NCBI GenBank assembly: GCA_013365325.1
Contig: JABVXV010000142.1
Coordinates: forward strand, 62,001 to 126,000
Source: Dipetalonema caudispina
Lineage: Eukaryota > Nematoda > Chromadorea > Rhabditida > Onchocercidae
Reading direction: 5' to 3'
DNA: 64,000 nt
Each line of letters opens with the position of its first letter. The first letter of the stretch is position 1. Positions 1-48,762 of the stretch are shown here, piece after piece. Made by a program: the position numbers and the translations under genes. Below the pieces are notes generated by a model. The model made no database searches, had not been told where the DNA came from, and was given only the letters and a program-made list of their open reading frames with translations.

Positions 1-68
1 CAAAGAAAACAAAAATCTGAAAACTATAAACGGAAATTTTCACAACAAATCATTTTGGAAAAAAAAAG

Positions 69-35026
<34,958 letters not shown>

Positions 35027-35412
35027 AAAAATCATACAGTTTGATGATAGTATCCCATTTTATTTCGATAAACCTCAAATTCTGAATTTCTTTTCTTCAT
35101 TTTGCTTTTTCTAATTTAGTTTTGAATACTTTAAATTTCCTTTCCATTGTTAATTTAGTTTCGGCATTATGAGGATGATATAGCCAATCTTAAATAACCT
35201 AATTAAACTTAGATTGATTAATTGGTTTGATAATAACTTATATTATAAATGTTCATCCTACCCGTAATTCTATTTGCACCGTAATGATATCGGGTTCACA
35301 ATTACCGTACCGAATGTTGATCGGAAACATTCCACGGTGATCCTGTATTGTATAATGGATCCATATGTTTGATGCTTTTTCACATCTTTTTTAATTTTTG
35401 ATTTTTTTCTTT

Positions 35413-35418
35413 AATAAA
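35413..35418 (+). terminator. Candidate gap-2 polyadenylation signal
   Basis: An AATAAA hexamer about 390 bp after the gap-2 stop. A second AATAAA lies at 36042-36047. Which one is used cannot be decided here. Confidence 0.4.
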
Positions 35419-35901
35419 TTCTCTCTAAGTTTTCCTATTTTGAATAACGATACAGATATGTATATGTAATGCTAATCTTTTTTTTTTCTTTGCTGATGAT
35501 CGTTTAATTTGTGATGTACTGACTAATCTATTATGTTGTCTAATAATTTTGATTATTTGTTTCAATGTTTTGTTTTTCTTTTTTCCACTCTTTCATGCCA
35601 ATTTTTTGTATTTTCTTAATAATGTAAACGATTTCCTAGCAAGGGCAACGTATTAATCATCACTTTAAATTTCGAAATTAAAATTTTAAATAAGAAAAGA
35701 AAAAAATGCATATAATTTCCACTAAAAATTCCATAATATTTAAATAGCCAAAGTCATCATGAAACAAATTCATCGCCTTTTTCTTCAGTTCGGATGATCA
35801 ATTGTTTTATTGTTTCGAATTAATATTTCATCATTATGCTGAATTAATAATTCCGGAAAACAGAAGAAACTCTAAACTTTTTCATTTTAAATTACTGTCC
35901 T

Positions 35902-35905
<4 letters not shown>

Positions 35906-35933
<28 letters not shown>
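35906..35933 (+). repeat. 28-base poly(A) run
   Basis: The longest A homopolymer in the window. No target-site duplication or retroelement body was seen upstream, so it is treated as a simple repeat. Confidence 0.9.
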
Positions 35934-35935
<2 letters not shown>

Positions 35936-37225
35936 AAAATGTAGTAAAACAATGTGCTGTTCAAATGCTGAGCTTCATTATACTGTGCATATATGTATAC
36001 ATCATGTTTGTCCATTTTTCCTTGTTTCTATTAAATTTTCGAATAAAAGAAATTCAGTAATTGTAAGTTATCCAATTGAACAATTCATAAAAACGGATGC
36101 AAAATTGTATCTCTGATAATGTGAAATTTTCCGGTTAAATAACACATTATAATAGAAGTGTTAAACTGTTATTCTCGATAATGTAAGATTCTTCTACAAA
36201 GTAAGGAGGAATTAAAGTATCAATCCCAATCATTGATTCAAAATTACCCTGATTTCCACCGGTTAACACCTGATTATATCGTTATAGATTCCGGAATATA
36301 ATTATAATATGGAACATACACTATTCAGAATTTCGCATAGCATTATTACTCAATTATCTTTTTGATATGCATTGATTTATTTTATATAAAGACTTAAGAT
36401 AATTAATTTCAAAAAAAAATCAATTTTAAGTCCTAAAAATTTAAACGTTGTCATATGAAATTTGTATGAATAATAAAATCCAAAACTTTTTTAAAGCTTT
36501 TAACAACAGATAAATGAATGAATGGAAAATATTACTGACTATTTATGTGCAGATATCATTTAAAAAAAAAAAAAAGAAAAGAAAACGTAAAACAACCGTA
36601 AATTATAACACATCCACTATGATTTGTAGGTAAAATTAAATTTGAAAATGGAACCTAGCAGATATTAATTACATAGGTCATGTTAACAATAATACCCGGA
36701 AATGATAACAAGTAAAAATTTAAGCGATATTTCAAAATATTACAGAATTGAATATCTTTTTCTTTTCAACATATTTAAAAGAAAAAGACAATAATTCCTG
36801 TTTGAATTGATCTGAGATAATTATATCACTAAAGTTATGAATAGCTGCCAATTCTAAAATTATAATAATTAATTCTTCGTGGGAATAATAAAAGCAGATA
36901 TAGGAGAGAAGAAGGAGAAGGTACGGTAACAACTGTGTTGAATCATCGTTTTAAAAATGATATACAAATATTGATATTTTTACAAGAACTGAACAATACT
37001 GTCATTGAATTGTTATTTACAATGAAGAAAAATTTGAATAAATATTTTTGTTAACATTATTATTTCAGAACAAGAAGAAGAAAGTTTGGAATAAAAAAAA
37101 AAAAAAAAAAAAAGTAAACAAATTTGATATTTGACTAAATATTTTAAGAATATCGATAGTAAACTAACAAATATTGAAATCAAAAAGGAAAATAATTGAG
37201 CTTTAAATCTATTTCAAAGTAGCTC

Positions 37226-40200
37226 TTATTCTTTTAATTCAGCTTTTTTAATGAGTGCCAGAAGTAGTGCTGGAGAAATTTGTACATCCCAGAGTTGTAA
37301 CACAACGAGATCGTTCGTTCCATTGATATAATCATTTGGCGTATACGACAGTTTCACGTGTACTTGCGTACCTGTAGTGAAATGATATCGCATCCATAAC
37401 AATATAATTTTTTTAAACGTTTACAGGTATAACTTTAACGTTTTTTTATCCTTTTTTGAAACATTTTCAAAATATTACTGTATAACATCAAGTTGTGCTA
37501 AAATAGAAAGTTATTAATTTCAATTTTGAGTTCTCTCTTCTGAAATAAGAAAATATTTAATTCAGTACATAAATAATGAATCATTTAAGCTATTTTGCGA
37601 TACAAATGATAGTGAAGATATTATGTTAACTTTTCTTACCTATTTTATTGTTGTATCCATGAGGAAACCAATAAATGCAACTGTTATTATTGTGGAGTAT
37701 GCAAATTAAATCCATTTCATCATTTTGATTGCCAAAATGGAATCTTTAAAAATAAGGATTAATTACTGATAACGCTTAAAATATGTTCTCCTATTTTTTG
37801 TCCTGGATAAATATTTAAAATGAAATAAATCTTTGTTCTTATCAAGAAAAATATTAATTAGAAATAAATAAATAACATCAAATGTTTAATTTTAATCTCA
37901 AAGAACTACCCGAAGTATAGAAATACTCAATAAGAAAATATAAAAAAAAAAAAAACTGTCCATACTTCATTTACCTCATTAAGTTACAAATTTGAAAGCA
38001 TTTAAGGAATAATTTAAGAATTAAATTATTAAATATACGAAAAAGTAAATGCATTTAATGACAAAAAATAATACGTACTGTAAATGTTTATGAAATTGAA
38101 CAGGTAAATGACGTTGATGAATACCAATATCCATAATATTTTCAGCTGATGATAAATTAAACGAATGCATAACCAAAATCTGAAGTAATATTGGTATTTG
38201 TTGAAGTTATTATTAAAACTATAAAGTAATTATCGAAATGCTACTATAATTAATAAAAATGTCATTGTTACTAGCATTTTTTACAGTAGTAATATGATCG
38301 TATCGGTTGCTTGTTGAAAGAAATAAAGCCAATCTATGTCAAACATATATGTTATAAAATAATCTATCTCTAATTATCTAAAATAATTTATCTCTAATAA
38401 TTGAATCATCTTTTTGTGATCACTTTGAGCGCTGAAACAGATTAAATTGTATGCTAATTTTTGTATTTAATAATAAGATTAAACAATTAGTTTTTATATT
38501 AAAATTTATTACATGTGATTTTTTGGATGAAAATGTTGGTGTTGGCAATGGTTTGTTTGATGAAACAATGAGACATACCTAAAATTCATCATGATCAATC
38601 CATTTTAAAAAAGAGAAAAAAAAAAAACAGATCACAAAATTTAATGTAACTCATGAATTAGCTCAAATTTTATTCCATCTAGTTGAAGTAAATCGGAAAT
38701 GTGTAGCATATTAAGAGATGAATAAATATGCAAATTTATTCAGCTAAATATACATTGTAGGTAAAATATAATGATTAGTATTTTGATTAGTAAGGTAAAA
38801 GGAAGGATTAAAAGATTAGAAAGATGAAAAATAAAAATAGTCAATGAAAATTTGATTAAAAAAATGAATACGTTTCGATCAATTTGACCAATACGATGTA
38901 AACAAATATTTGATATCGGAAAGGTATCAGTGTCATGTGTGAACTTTGTACTATGCTCATTCAATAATGCCATTGTCCAGCATTGAATTTTTAAATTTAG
39001 ACGATCCAAATAAGTATTTATCGAATCCATAATCTATAAAAATTTGAAAACCTCAGTATTTGCCAGTTTCATAGTAAATAATTCGTTTTACCTAAAGAGA
39101 TAACTTCTGGAAATGATAACGAATAATTTCTTTTTTATGTAAAGCGATAAATTTTGAAGGCAGTGTTTAAAATTCAAAGAACTACATAAAAAAGATCATT
39201 TATTATTCACAAACTTTTAGGACCTAAACAATATAAGGATACAATGTCTAGAGATTTAAAATAAACATTGAAATGATAACTCCATGATAAGCTGAAGATT
39301 ATTATTAAATGGCAAAGATAATAGCATATAATCGATCTATTTATTTTAGAAAAAAAAGAAAAACAAAATTATCATAATCAATTAATGCGATAATTTTGTA
39401 TGTGTAAAATTTTTAATGCTTAAAAAAAAAAAAAGGGTATTCTATAAATTAAACCTTGCAAGTTTGTTCGTGTAAATTATTGTCAGGTAATTCTTTGATA
39501 TGTTTCACTTCAAAACCATTTAAAATCAAATGTAATGCCTGAAATATATGATCAAACTGGAACTCTTAATTTTGTTAATTTTAAAAATTACTGTAAAATA
39601 GATTGTTTTAGTTTTTTTTTTTTTTTTTTAAAGGAAAAGAAGATCCAATTAGAATGTTCCTATTTTAATAGGAAAAATAGATCAATTCATGTAAGACAGT
39701 TTGGAATACCAATCGATCTTGTTTGGAACTTTAAAAAATATATCTCGTTACATTTTGAATATCAATTGAACTAAACATTTGATTGGCGATATGCAAATAT
39801 ATACTGTAATGTGACATTCAGGTTGAATTGGTTGGATCTATTTTAAAATTAATAATTGAAGCAAAAACAACTTACCGCCTCCTCATTTCCATTTATTACA
39901 CATTGCTGTATCGGATGAATTTTTGTGCAACCAATATTAATACCTTAAAAAAAAAATATTTTTTAAAATATATTCAGCTCATTTTCACTGATAAATTAAT
40001 TGATGAATTAAAGTAAAAAGGTTGCAAAGAGTCGTTTCAAAAGGCTGTTTGTTTATTTGTGAACAATTAAGTATTCGTAGATGCAATTGCTACTATCGCT
40101 AAATAATAAACTAATTTGAATGAACAAAAAAAAAATTCGAACTGAATTTTATTTAATCAACATTATTTTGAAGCTACTATATATGATTTGCTAGTAATGC

Positions 40201-43200
40201 ATTTAATTGGAGAAATTCATTTCCTCCTTTTATCAATATCTTTTTTACTTACTAACAAATTTACTAGGAATATATCAAGTATTCCTGAACACATTCAATT
40301 GCTCTTATTCTTTAATTAAAACCGGATAACATTATCCGGATTAGATTAGTACAAGGTAATATCGGTAAAGAATCAAAAACAAGCAAAAAAAAAAAGTACC
40401 ATATTTGATTAGTGTATCAAGAAGACAAAATCCACCACCACTGAAAATTATTCCTATGATAATATCCAAAAGGCGATCCTTTGTTTCATGATTTAAACGT
40501 TCAAATAATTTAGCTCGATATTTCAATGAAAGGCATGATAATGAAATTTCAAAAATCCTGAAAAAAAAAAGAGGAGAGAAATGGAAAAGAAAAAGAAATA
40601 AAGATTTCAGAACTCAATAATATTTATTAAATGCTGAATAAAAGGAGGTATTAATTAAAACTTATGAATAAAATATATTAATAGTAATTCCTTACCCGCA
40701 TTTATGATGTTTTGGTGCATAGCAATTATTGGATAACATTTGAACAAATTTAGAAATATTTTCATTGGCTGTAAATAAGGCCTAAAAGAATTCTGGATTA
40801 AATTTATTGTTATCATATATTTGTTTATTCATGCTCACTGATACAGATTATTGTTATTGGCTAATTTTGATCACTTTTTATCTTTATCACTTTTACTGAT
40901 CATAATTTCTACCAAATATTAACTGTTTGTTAGATCCTTTATAGCTAAATATGTCTATCTGTTCTTAATTTATTGGATATGAAAATATTTTCTGTCATTT
41001 AAAACAACTGAAAGCTATACTTCAATATGTTTGGTGAATTAAATTCATTTTAAATTTTTTTTAAATTCTTATATTTTCTCTATCCTAAGCAAGAAACAAT
41101 ATGTCTTCATAAAATCGATGAAAAAATTTCCATCGATTACTCAAGAAAAAAAGTGCCATAAACAGTTGAAGTTTACTGCTTATTTTCTTTATCATTTTGA
41201 AAAAAATTTGCAAATATAACTTACGAAAACAATTGCATCGAAATTTTCAGAAGTTGAAATACACCACCCCTTCATAATTCGTAACTGCTTTAGAAATTCA
41301 AGTGTATTTTGTTTTATTAAACATTTACGCAACAGAAAATAATGTTTTTCAAAGTTTTTACTCTGAAAAATCGTTCATTTTAATCAGCAAAAAAATATAT
41401 ATCCTAAGTATTTTATTATAACTTATTAGCATTTCATCGAAAATTTTCCAATATTTCATCTCTAAGAGAGAGAATTTGAATAATAAATATCATATTAACT
41501 GAAAACTTGAAGTTTATACTGTACAAACCGTTTAATTAAGACAGTTAAATTATATAATTTCAACAGCTCAACTCAATTATTCATTCCATGTAGTCTAATT
41601 CCGTTTAATTGAGCTTCATCATTTCTAGCACTAATTTTTCCGGTTACTAACTACAATATCTCAGGATAATAAATACGAAATAATATTTCGTATTTCATAA
41701 AATTCATCATTCAAAGCGGAATTAGTATGTAAATAACAATAAAATAACAAACATCTTTAATAATCTTAAAAAGAATGTAGTCTAATTCGTATGCTTTTGC
41801 TTTTTGTATTTGTCGTAAAGGTGAATGAAGATTGTAATTATGAATTTTCCTGAAAATAGATAAGTATATTTCCGGAAAATAAACTGACTCAAAAAGGAAA
41901 ACATCAACATTACTCATTTAATTGTTAGTTTTGCTTTCTTTATCATAACGCTTCAAATGACCTGATATAGCTAAATTTCGAGCAAGATGAGAATATTTTA
42001 ATATAAAAGAAAATAGGATTTTAAAAAAAATGAAAAAATAAGAGAAAATAATTAGTGACCAAAGCTTTGAGTGATTCATCAAAATTTAATATTTAAATAT
42101 GATAAGACAATCACTTATCAGCTTATTGTAAAGAAGATAAATTTAAAAAAAAAAAAAAGAAAAGAGTAGCTAATAATTGCATGTTTTCGTTATTGTAGAA
42201 AAAATTATTCATATAAATTTCATAGAATTTTTAATATCTATAAAATTTAAAAAGTAATCCAGCTTACATCCAAAACATACGAAGAACACAGCCTTCTTCT
42301 AGTTTTTTCGCCATAAATGCTAATTCACATTGTGCTATAGCAGAGGATATTTTTGTTCCTTTCAAAAAATTCTGATCATCACGAAATTCTTCATCATCAA
42401 TCACATCATGCAATTGTTGCTTCTGAAAAAATGCATATGAAATAAATAATTTTTACAAAATTTCTAAATAAGTTTCATTCTTTTAAAAACATTTTCTTTA
42501 ATTGGTGCTTATAATGTGAAGGCAAAAATTTGAATTGAAAAATTTCACAATTTCTTTTTTCCTTCATCATTTTCTTTCTATTAGTATGACGAAAAATTAT
42601 TATAGCTAATAGTTGGACTAAATCTACGATCCAAATTAAACAATTAATGGAAAAGTATACGTACAATTTTTTACTCTTCCATACAATGAAATATCAAAAA
42701 AGTAAATAAATAATAATCATGAAATTACTCGGAGCACTTTATCAATAATTGGCGAAACAGATCGAGTACGGTTGGTACTAGCAGTAAATCCATCATTGGT
42801 CATTTCGATGTATTTTCTAATCGGTCTACGAGATATATGATTGTTGTCTTTTCTTGATCCCTGAAACTTTTATGGAAATCAATTTTCCTATCGCAGAATT
42901 GGTAATCTTCCTAGATAAATCTGAAAAATGCTAATTTTTTCGTTTTCTTTTTTTTTGTTACAAAGATCAAAATGACATTATGTAAACCATTTCCAAAATG
43001 AAACTCATTCTAATATTCTACTTGTTTAATTTCTTGTGCAAATAGAAACACTTTAGTGACAGATTAAGATGGATAAATACTGCCATATTTATAAGTTATA
43101 TTAACCTTATTATTCATTGAAAGTTAAGCTAAGTTAAATTGAACGAATAATTTCGCATAATCGGATTAAATGACTCTGCCATAAGATGATCAGATTTAAG

Positions 43201-46063
43201 CAATGTATCACCAAAAATTGGAGATGTTTTTTTTTTTCGAGACTTAACTTAGCTAATATTTTGAAACAATCAAAGATACTAATAAATATGTTCAATGTCA
43301 AGATCAATTATCTTTGTTAACTTCTATCAATTCAAATAGAAGATTCTGAGATTTTCATTTAATTAACCACTTTTTGTTTTCAGCACTCTAATATTATTAA
43401 TTAAAATCATTGATTTGAAACTTAAAAAAAAGATACCTTTTTTCCATCCTTATAACTTGACCTACAAGATATTTCATGTTTCCTATCATTAGTGAACAAT
43501 TTTTGATAGTCAAACTTCTCCTAAAAGATAAACTTCAGCATTACTCTAATGAATAATAAACAATTAGAAATTTCACATTTATGTTTTTCTATCAATAAGA
43601 ATAACCAATTTTTTCATAATGGAAACATTAATGCTTATCGATCATATTTACAAAAAAATCGAAAGCTTTTTCTGGAACGTATTTGATCATATCTAATTCA
43701 AATTATAATACCACCAGAAATAAAAAAAAAAACTAGCGGATATATTTTGATTTTTTTTTTTTTTGAATTATATTTTGAAATTCGAATAAAAATAATTCTC
43801 TTCTAATCTACTACATATATATATAAATATATATAGATCATATTGAACAATGATAAACAATGAAATGATAAAAAAGAATAATTGTTAGAAAATTACTTCA
43901 TTACAACGAAACCACCATGTCTTTTTACAATCTATCCTTCGAGGACATTTCACCACATTATCATAGTCATGATGTTCATATTTTCGTTTACTTCCTCTTG
44001 AATTCACTATTTCATCATTTTCCTGGAAATTAATCGAATAAATTAATTAATCAATGTTGAATGAGAAAAAAAAAATAAATTATTGTGACATGTTTGATAT
44101 TGTTCTTCCGATCAAAGTGATTCATCAAAGAAGAATTAAATGATATTTATGAAGACTAGGATGAATTAAATGTCAAATGTCTAAAAAAAAAAAAAGCGAT
44201 AGTGAAAAGAGAGAGAGAGAGGAAATACTTAAGAAACTTCTTTATTAATCATATCCAACTATTTCGTACATTTTAATAGTAAAATTAAATATATATAAAG
44301 CTATCACTTTTACCTTACTTCTTCCTTATTTAATCTACCTCAAACTTTAGCAATCTCACAAAAAAAAGAAAAAAAAGAAATTGAATATTAAAACAAAATT
44401 AAATGCATAGGAGTAGTAGTAAAGAAAATAGAGAAATAAAAATCTTAGAATTGATTTCATGCAGCTTATCATTTGTGATTTTTTACCCAAACATAGGATA
44501 GAAACTGTGAAATTATTGAAAGATAAGGCAAAGACACAAATAATGGCAGAAAGTAAACTATTAAAAAATTATTCATAATAACTGGAAAAACAAAAAGGAT
44601 GAAAATATTAACATCTAAGTACCTCTTCGGTTTCTGAATCAATCAGAATCTTTGATTTTTTCCTTCGACACTTTTCATTATTAGTTTTAGAATTCTTTCT
44701 TTTTTCGTCTTTTTCTTCTTTGTTTCTTCCATCAATATCTGTACTTTCGGTTTCACTGCTATTACTACTGGGTGCTAAATTCAAAAAGAAAAAATAAATA
44801 AATTATAAATTTTAAAAAAAGTGAAAAAGATAAGGAAAAAAAAAATTGCTATATCATTTGGTTTCATTTATCGAATTAAAATCAAAAAAAAAAACTGAGT
44901 CGAATAATTACGAATATACTTTTTTTTTTTTGTTTTATTTATCTTTTTAAAAAGACTATGAACAATTCTTCCATAAAATTTATTAAAATTTTCCTCTTTT
45001 TCCTTATCCAATTTATTTCATTTATTACATTTGGGAAGTTTGAAAATTTCGCAAAACTTTAGCGACGTTTAACATTTATAGAAGAAGTCATAATGAAAAA
45101 TTACAACTATTAACAGTTTTAAATTGATGCGTAAGCTAAATTTTTAAAAATTTATGATGAAAATTATTGTCAATTCTAATAAACAATTCCAAATGTTAAC
45201 TGTTATTTATCGCATAAAACATTTTGTTTTATGGAATTTAGTGATTCTTTGTAACTTAATGAGAATTAATGTAAGATTTTATATTTCAGAAAAATATGAA
45301 AAATACTGATTATTTATAAAGGTTAAATTTGATAAAATCATGGGTGTATTTTAAATGTATTGTCAATTATCATATATATCCATTTAGAACTTACGAATCA
45401 AATGGATAAGATTATGCTCTCGTATATACTCTTTCAAGACATCAACATGTTGTATAGATTTTAAAGGTTCCCAAGTATCTTCACCTGGAAAACCTTTCCA
45501 GTGAACCTGAAAATGCATTAGTATGCATTCATCCTATTAATCAGTATATCAAATATCATTCAATATAGCCATAAACAATTATTAGCAAAGGAAAAATCAA
45601 CATCTTTACGGATATACAATAAAAAAAAGAAAAACAGATATCTGAATTAGGAAAACTGAAGATGAAAGAAAGGAAAAAATATCGGATGAAATTATATACA
45701 CGAAAAAATAGACTGTTATGAGGAACATTTCGTCGATCGATTAACTTTTTACGTCGTAGTTCGCCATAACTAAAATTGATTAATAATAATAAAATACAGC
45801 AATATTTCTTTAATGATTAATTAATTATAATCTTCCAAAAAACCGTAACTTTTCTACTGTATTTTTGGGATACATAAAAATTATCAATGATTAGCATATA
45901 TCATTTACCATTTGTGATCAATAATCTCTTGAACAATAAACACTCCATCCGGAAGAGTTGATTCGTCATCAGTTATTGATGAACTTGATTCTGATATTTC
46001 TAATTCCAATCCCATAGGATTCAATTCATCATCCGATGAATCAAGAACTTTCATTACGACCAT
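37226..46063 (-). CDS. Chromodomain-ankyrin protein, MPP8-like (HUSH subunit architecture), 731 aa, 19 exons
   Basis: Probably a nuclear reader of methylated histone H3. Exons 5' to 3': 46063-45909, 45769-45700, 45506-45395, 44774-44623, 44022-43897, 43520-43437, 42860-42729, 42422-42268, 41849-41753, 41362-41225, 40781-40696, 40557-40400, 39943-39876, 39538-39455, 39033-38872, 38578-38513, 38179-38079, 37743-37640, 37371-37226. All joins keep frame. A TAG 12 bases upstream closes the frame before the ATG. Chromodomain at about 39-110: DGVFIVQEIIDHK, then VHWKGFPGEDTWEP, with cage aromatics at F42, W78 and F81. Residues 113-280 are Lys/Glu/Ser-rich. Residues about 365-522 show ankyrin-like helices, clearest at 494-522. 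Residues 594-731 are unassigned and end LIKKAELKE. Chromodomain plus ankyrin at this length resembles vertebrate MPP8 (about 860 aa). Orthology is inference; an unrelated chromodomain protein is possible. Confidence 0.85.
40322..40339. repeat. 18-bp near-perfect palindrome
   Basis: CCGGATAACATTATCCGG: 8-bp arms around a 2-bp centre, in the intron between exons 40557-40400 and 39943-39876 of the MPP8-like gene. It is unusually GC-rich for its surroundings. Confidence 0.8.
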
Positions 46064-48723
46064 AAATTTGCTACACTATAATAGTTTTTATTATTTTATT
46101 AAAAATTAAAAAAAAAAAAATTTTGCTGTTTTACGACGTTCGAATAAATTAATTTCAAAAATAAAAAAAAAAAAAGGAAAAAAAGACAAAGTATACCAAT
46201 TAACAAATAAATTCACATTGTAATAATGATTATATATTTAGGAACATATTAAAACCTTTTAAACATTTTAAAACTAAGGAAAGTATGACTATCATTCATG
46301 AATTTTCAAATTATGTATTAAATAACTTATTGTTACTTAATATGTATGTATATACATATATCTGTTCTTTGTAATTGGATAGTAATTTTAATTTCATTTT
46401 TAAAATCGTAAAAATTTCACATAATACAATCCACTATCACATTAATATGATATACAATGTTTATTTTACTTTAGAATATGGATATATCGCATAATATTTT
46501 CTCCCCAAGTATTCATTAAAATATTTTGTATATGAAATAAATTTCTTCAACATATGTAAATTTAATTAATTAATTAAACTATTCATTTTTCCTTACACCA
46601 TTAACCTCTTTTTTTTTTCGTCCAATTTCAATTCATTCATTCATACAATTGCTATTCAAGTAGTTTATTCATCCAACAAAATATCAACTAATTGTAATAG
46701 TTTAGATTAGATTAAATGTTATCATAGATAATCATAATTTCATTACTATTTGCTAATTGCTGTTACTGAAATTTCTATTCTTTCATTGCAATCACTTATG
46801 ACTTAATTCATCATTAATTACTGTAATTGTTTTCATTATAAAACTATTTTGCATCTCATATTTGTGTCAATATTATTCTGACAATGTAAACTTATAAATA
46901 TCATAGATATATTTTGTTACATTTAAAATTTTCGAACAATATGAATTAATCAATTGAATTTATTCTTTCAAATGTAATTTTGACCGTAATTTTTCAACCA
47001 ATTAGGCTTAACTATAAATTGAACTATTTTAAATTTCTCTAACATAGCATAAGAAATTACGGTAGCAAACGCATTTTTCATTTAGTTACTTCTAGCTGTA
47101 CTTAAGTATAGCAAGATATATTTTGATCAGAAATTTCTCTTATATCTTTTCTTTAGCAGATAAAATTATTATCAATCATTTCCAATAATTAAATTAGCAA
47201 TATCAATTTCCAATAAACAAGCAATACTTTCTTCAAAACATATATATACATATATATCATCAATAATCAGAATTATTATTTATAATTTCCAACAATTTCA
47301 AAATCCATTAAACTTTGCTCTTCTCTTCTTTCCCATCATCTTAACTTCACCTTTTTTTTCTTTCTTTCGTTTAACAACAAAATTTCGCTAATCTTACTGA
47401 AAATCATCTTTTTTTTTCTTCCTCCATATCTATTACTCTTTACTTTTGATCTCGCAAATCCATTCAAATAACTATTTAAAATTCAATAAAATGAAAGATA
47501 AAAAAATAAAACAGAAACAAAAAACCAAACGAGCAAACAAACCAATCGAGATATTGGCAATCTCGCATTGTTCGAGAAAATCATTAGTAAATTTTTTGTA
47601 TGCAACTTATTACACAAAAATAAGGTTTTTTTTTTTTTTTTGGAGGAAAAATAAAAAAAAAAAAACTTACCAATTTAAATTTTCATTTTTCATCAGTAAA
47701 TTATATTTTTGCTGCAATCTCATGAAAATCATTCTCTTCTATTCACTTACTTCACTTCAATATGTTGATCGTTTTTGTACCTCTTATCATCAACAACAAA
47801 TAATTCGTAGCCAAACATAATGAACAGAAAACAAGAATACTGTTAAAACTTAACAATTATATCCATCTATCATTTTTATAACAAATTAATTAAGGATTCA
47901 ATTTGAACTCTCGTTATATCACAATGTTTATCGGAAAGTAAGAGTTATTTGGAGTTAGTATTGATTATATTCAAAAAATTCTTCCTATCTTATCAGTGAA
48001 GGTATGAAGAGAACTTTTCATGTAATTTCTTACAAAAAATATTAGATTAAATAGGATTAGAAAAGAAAATTTTCTTCCTCATCATTATATTTCTTTCTTT
48101 TTTTTCCACTCTTTATCATTAAATTTCTCAAATCACTAAGTCTTTTTTTTTTTTTTCTTTAAGAAAAATAAATGAAAAAAACAGAAACGTTATCATACTA
48201 TAATTTTGTACTATTTATTTTTCCATGCATAACTCATTCATTCATGATCAAATCATAAAAATCTATGTAATTTGGCATTATTTGATAATTTTTCCATCGA
48301 AATTACTTGTTTTAATTTTAATACTTGCAATTATTGCAATCCGTATAATAATTATTGACCATTTATTCAGTCACATATTAGATGATAAAGGAAGATGGAA
48401 TAGTTATTCTGTTCAAATATCCTAAAAATGTTTTTTATTGATCCACTAATCTTATGAAATAATTAAGCTAAGATTAGGCACTGATCGATGCATGATACTT
48501 TAAGTTTCAATAAAAGAGATGATAACATTTAAGAAATAACTTCTAACTTATATAATAACTATTATAATTAGAATAAAGATGAATAATCAATGTAATCTTG
48601 AGAAGTTCTGTAAATTCATAATCGAAAAATTTTGAAAAACTTGACTGTACGTAAGATGTAAATGTATGAAATTATAAGTGATTGAAGTATGAATTATGAA
48701 GATATCAGATAATCTATCTTTCT

Positions 48724-48728
<5 letters not shown>

Positions 48729-48760
<32 letters not shown>
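48729..48760 (+). repeat. (TA)n microsatellite
   Basis: About 32 bp of alternating AT in the intergenic stretch. Confidence 0.95.

Positions 48761-48762
<2 letters not shown>

Larger units (their letters stand above)
35027..37225. other. Convergent 3' region between gap-2 and the chromodomain gene
   Basis: 2.2 kb holding the 3' UTRs of both genes. It contains a 28-base poly(A) run at 35906-35933 and a 19-20 base A run near 37096. I see no additional gene. The short open frames here are AT-rich and lack splice or domain support. Confidence 0.75.

Noticed and set aside
35906..35933. Long poly(A) run as a retroposed cDNA tail
   Set aside because: No target-site duplication and no processed-gene sequence upstream.
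47446..47820. 124-aa + strand open frame
   Set aside because: Lys- and Phe-rich translation of poly(A)/poly(T) DNA; no homology recognised.
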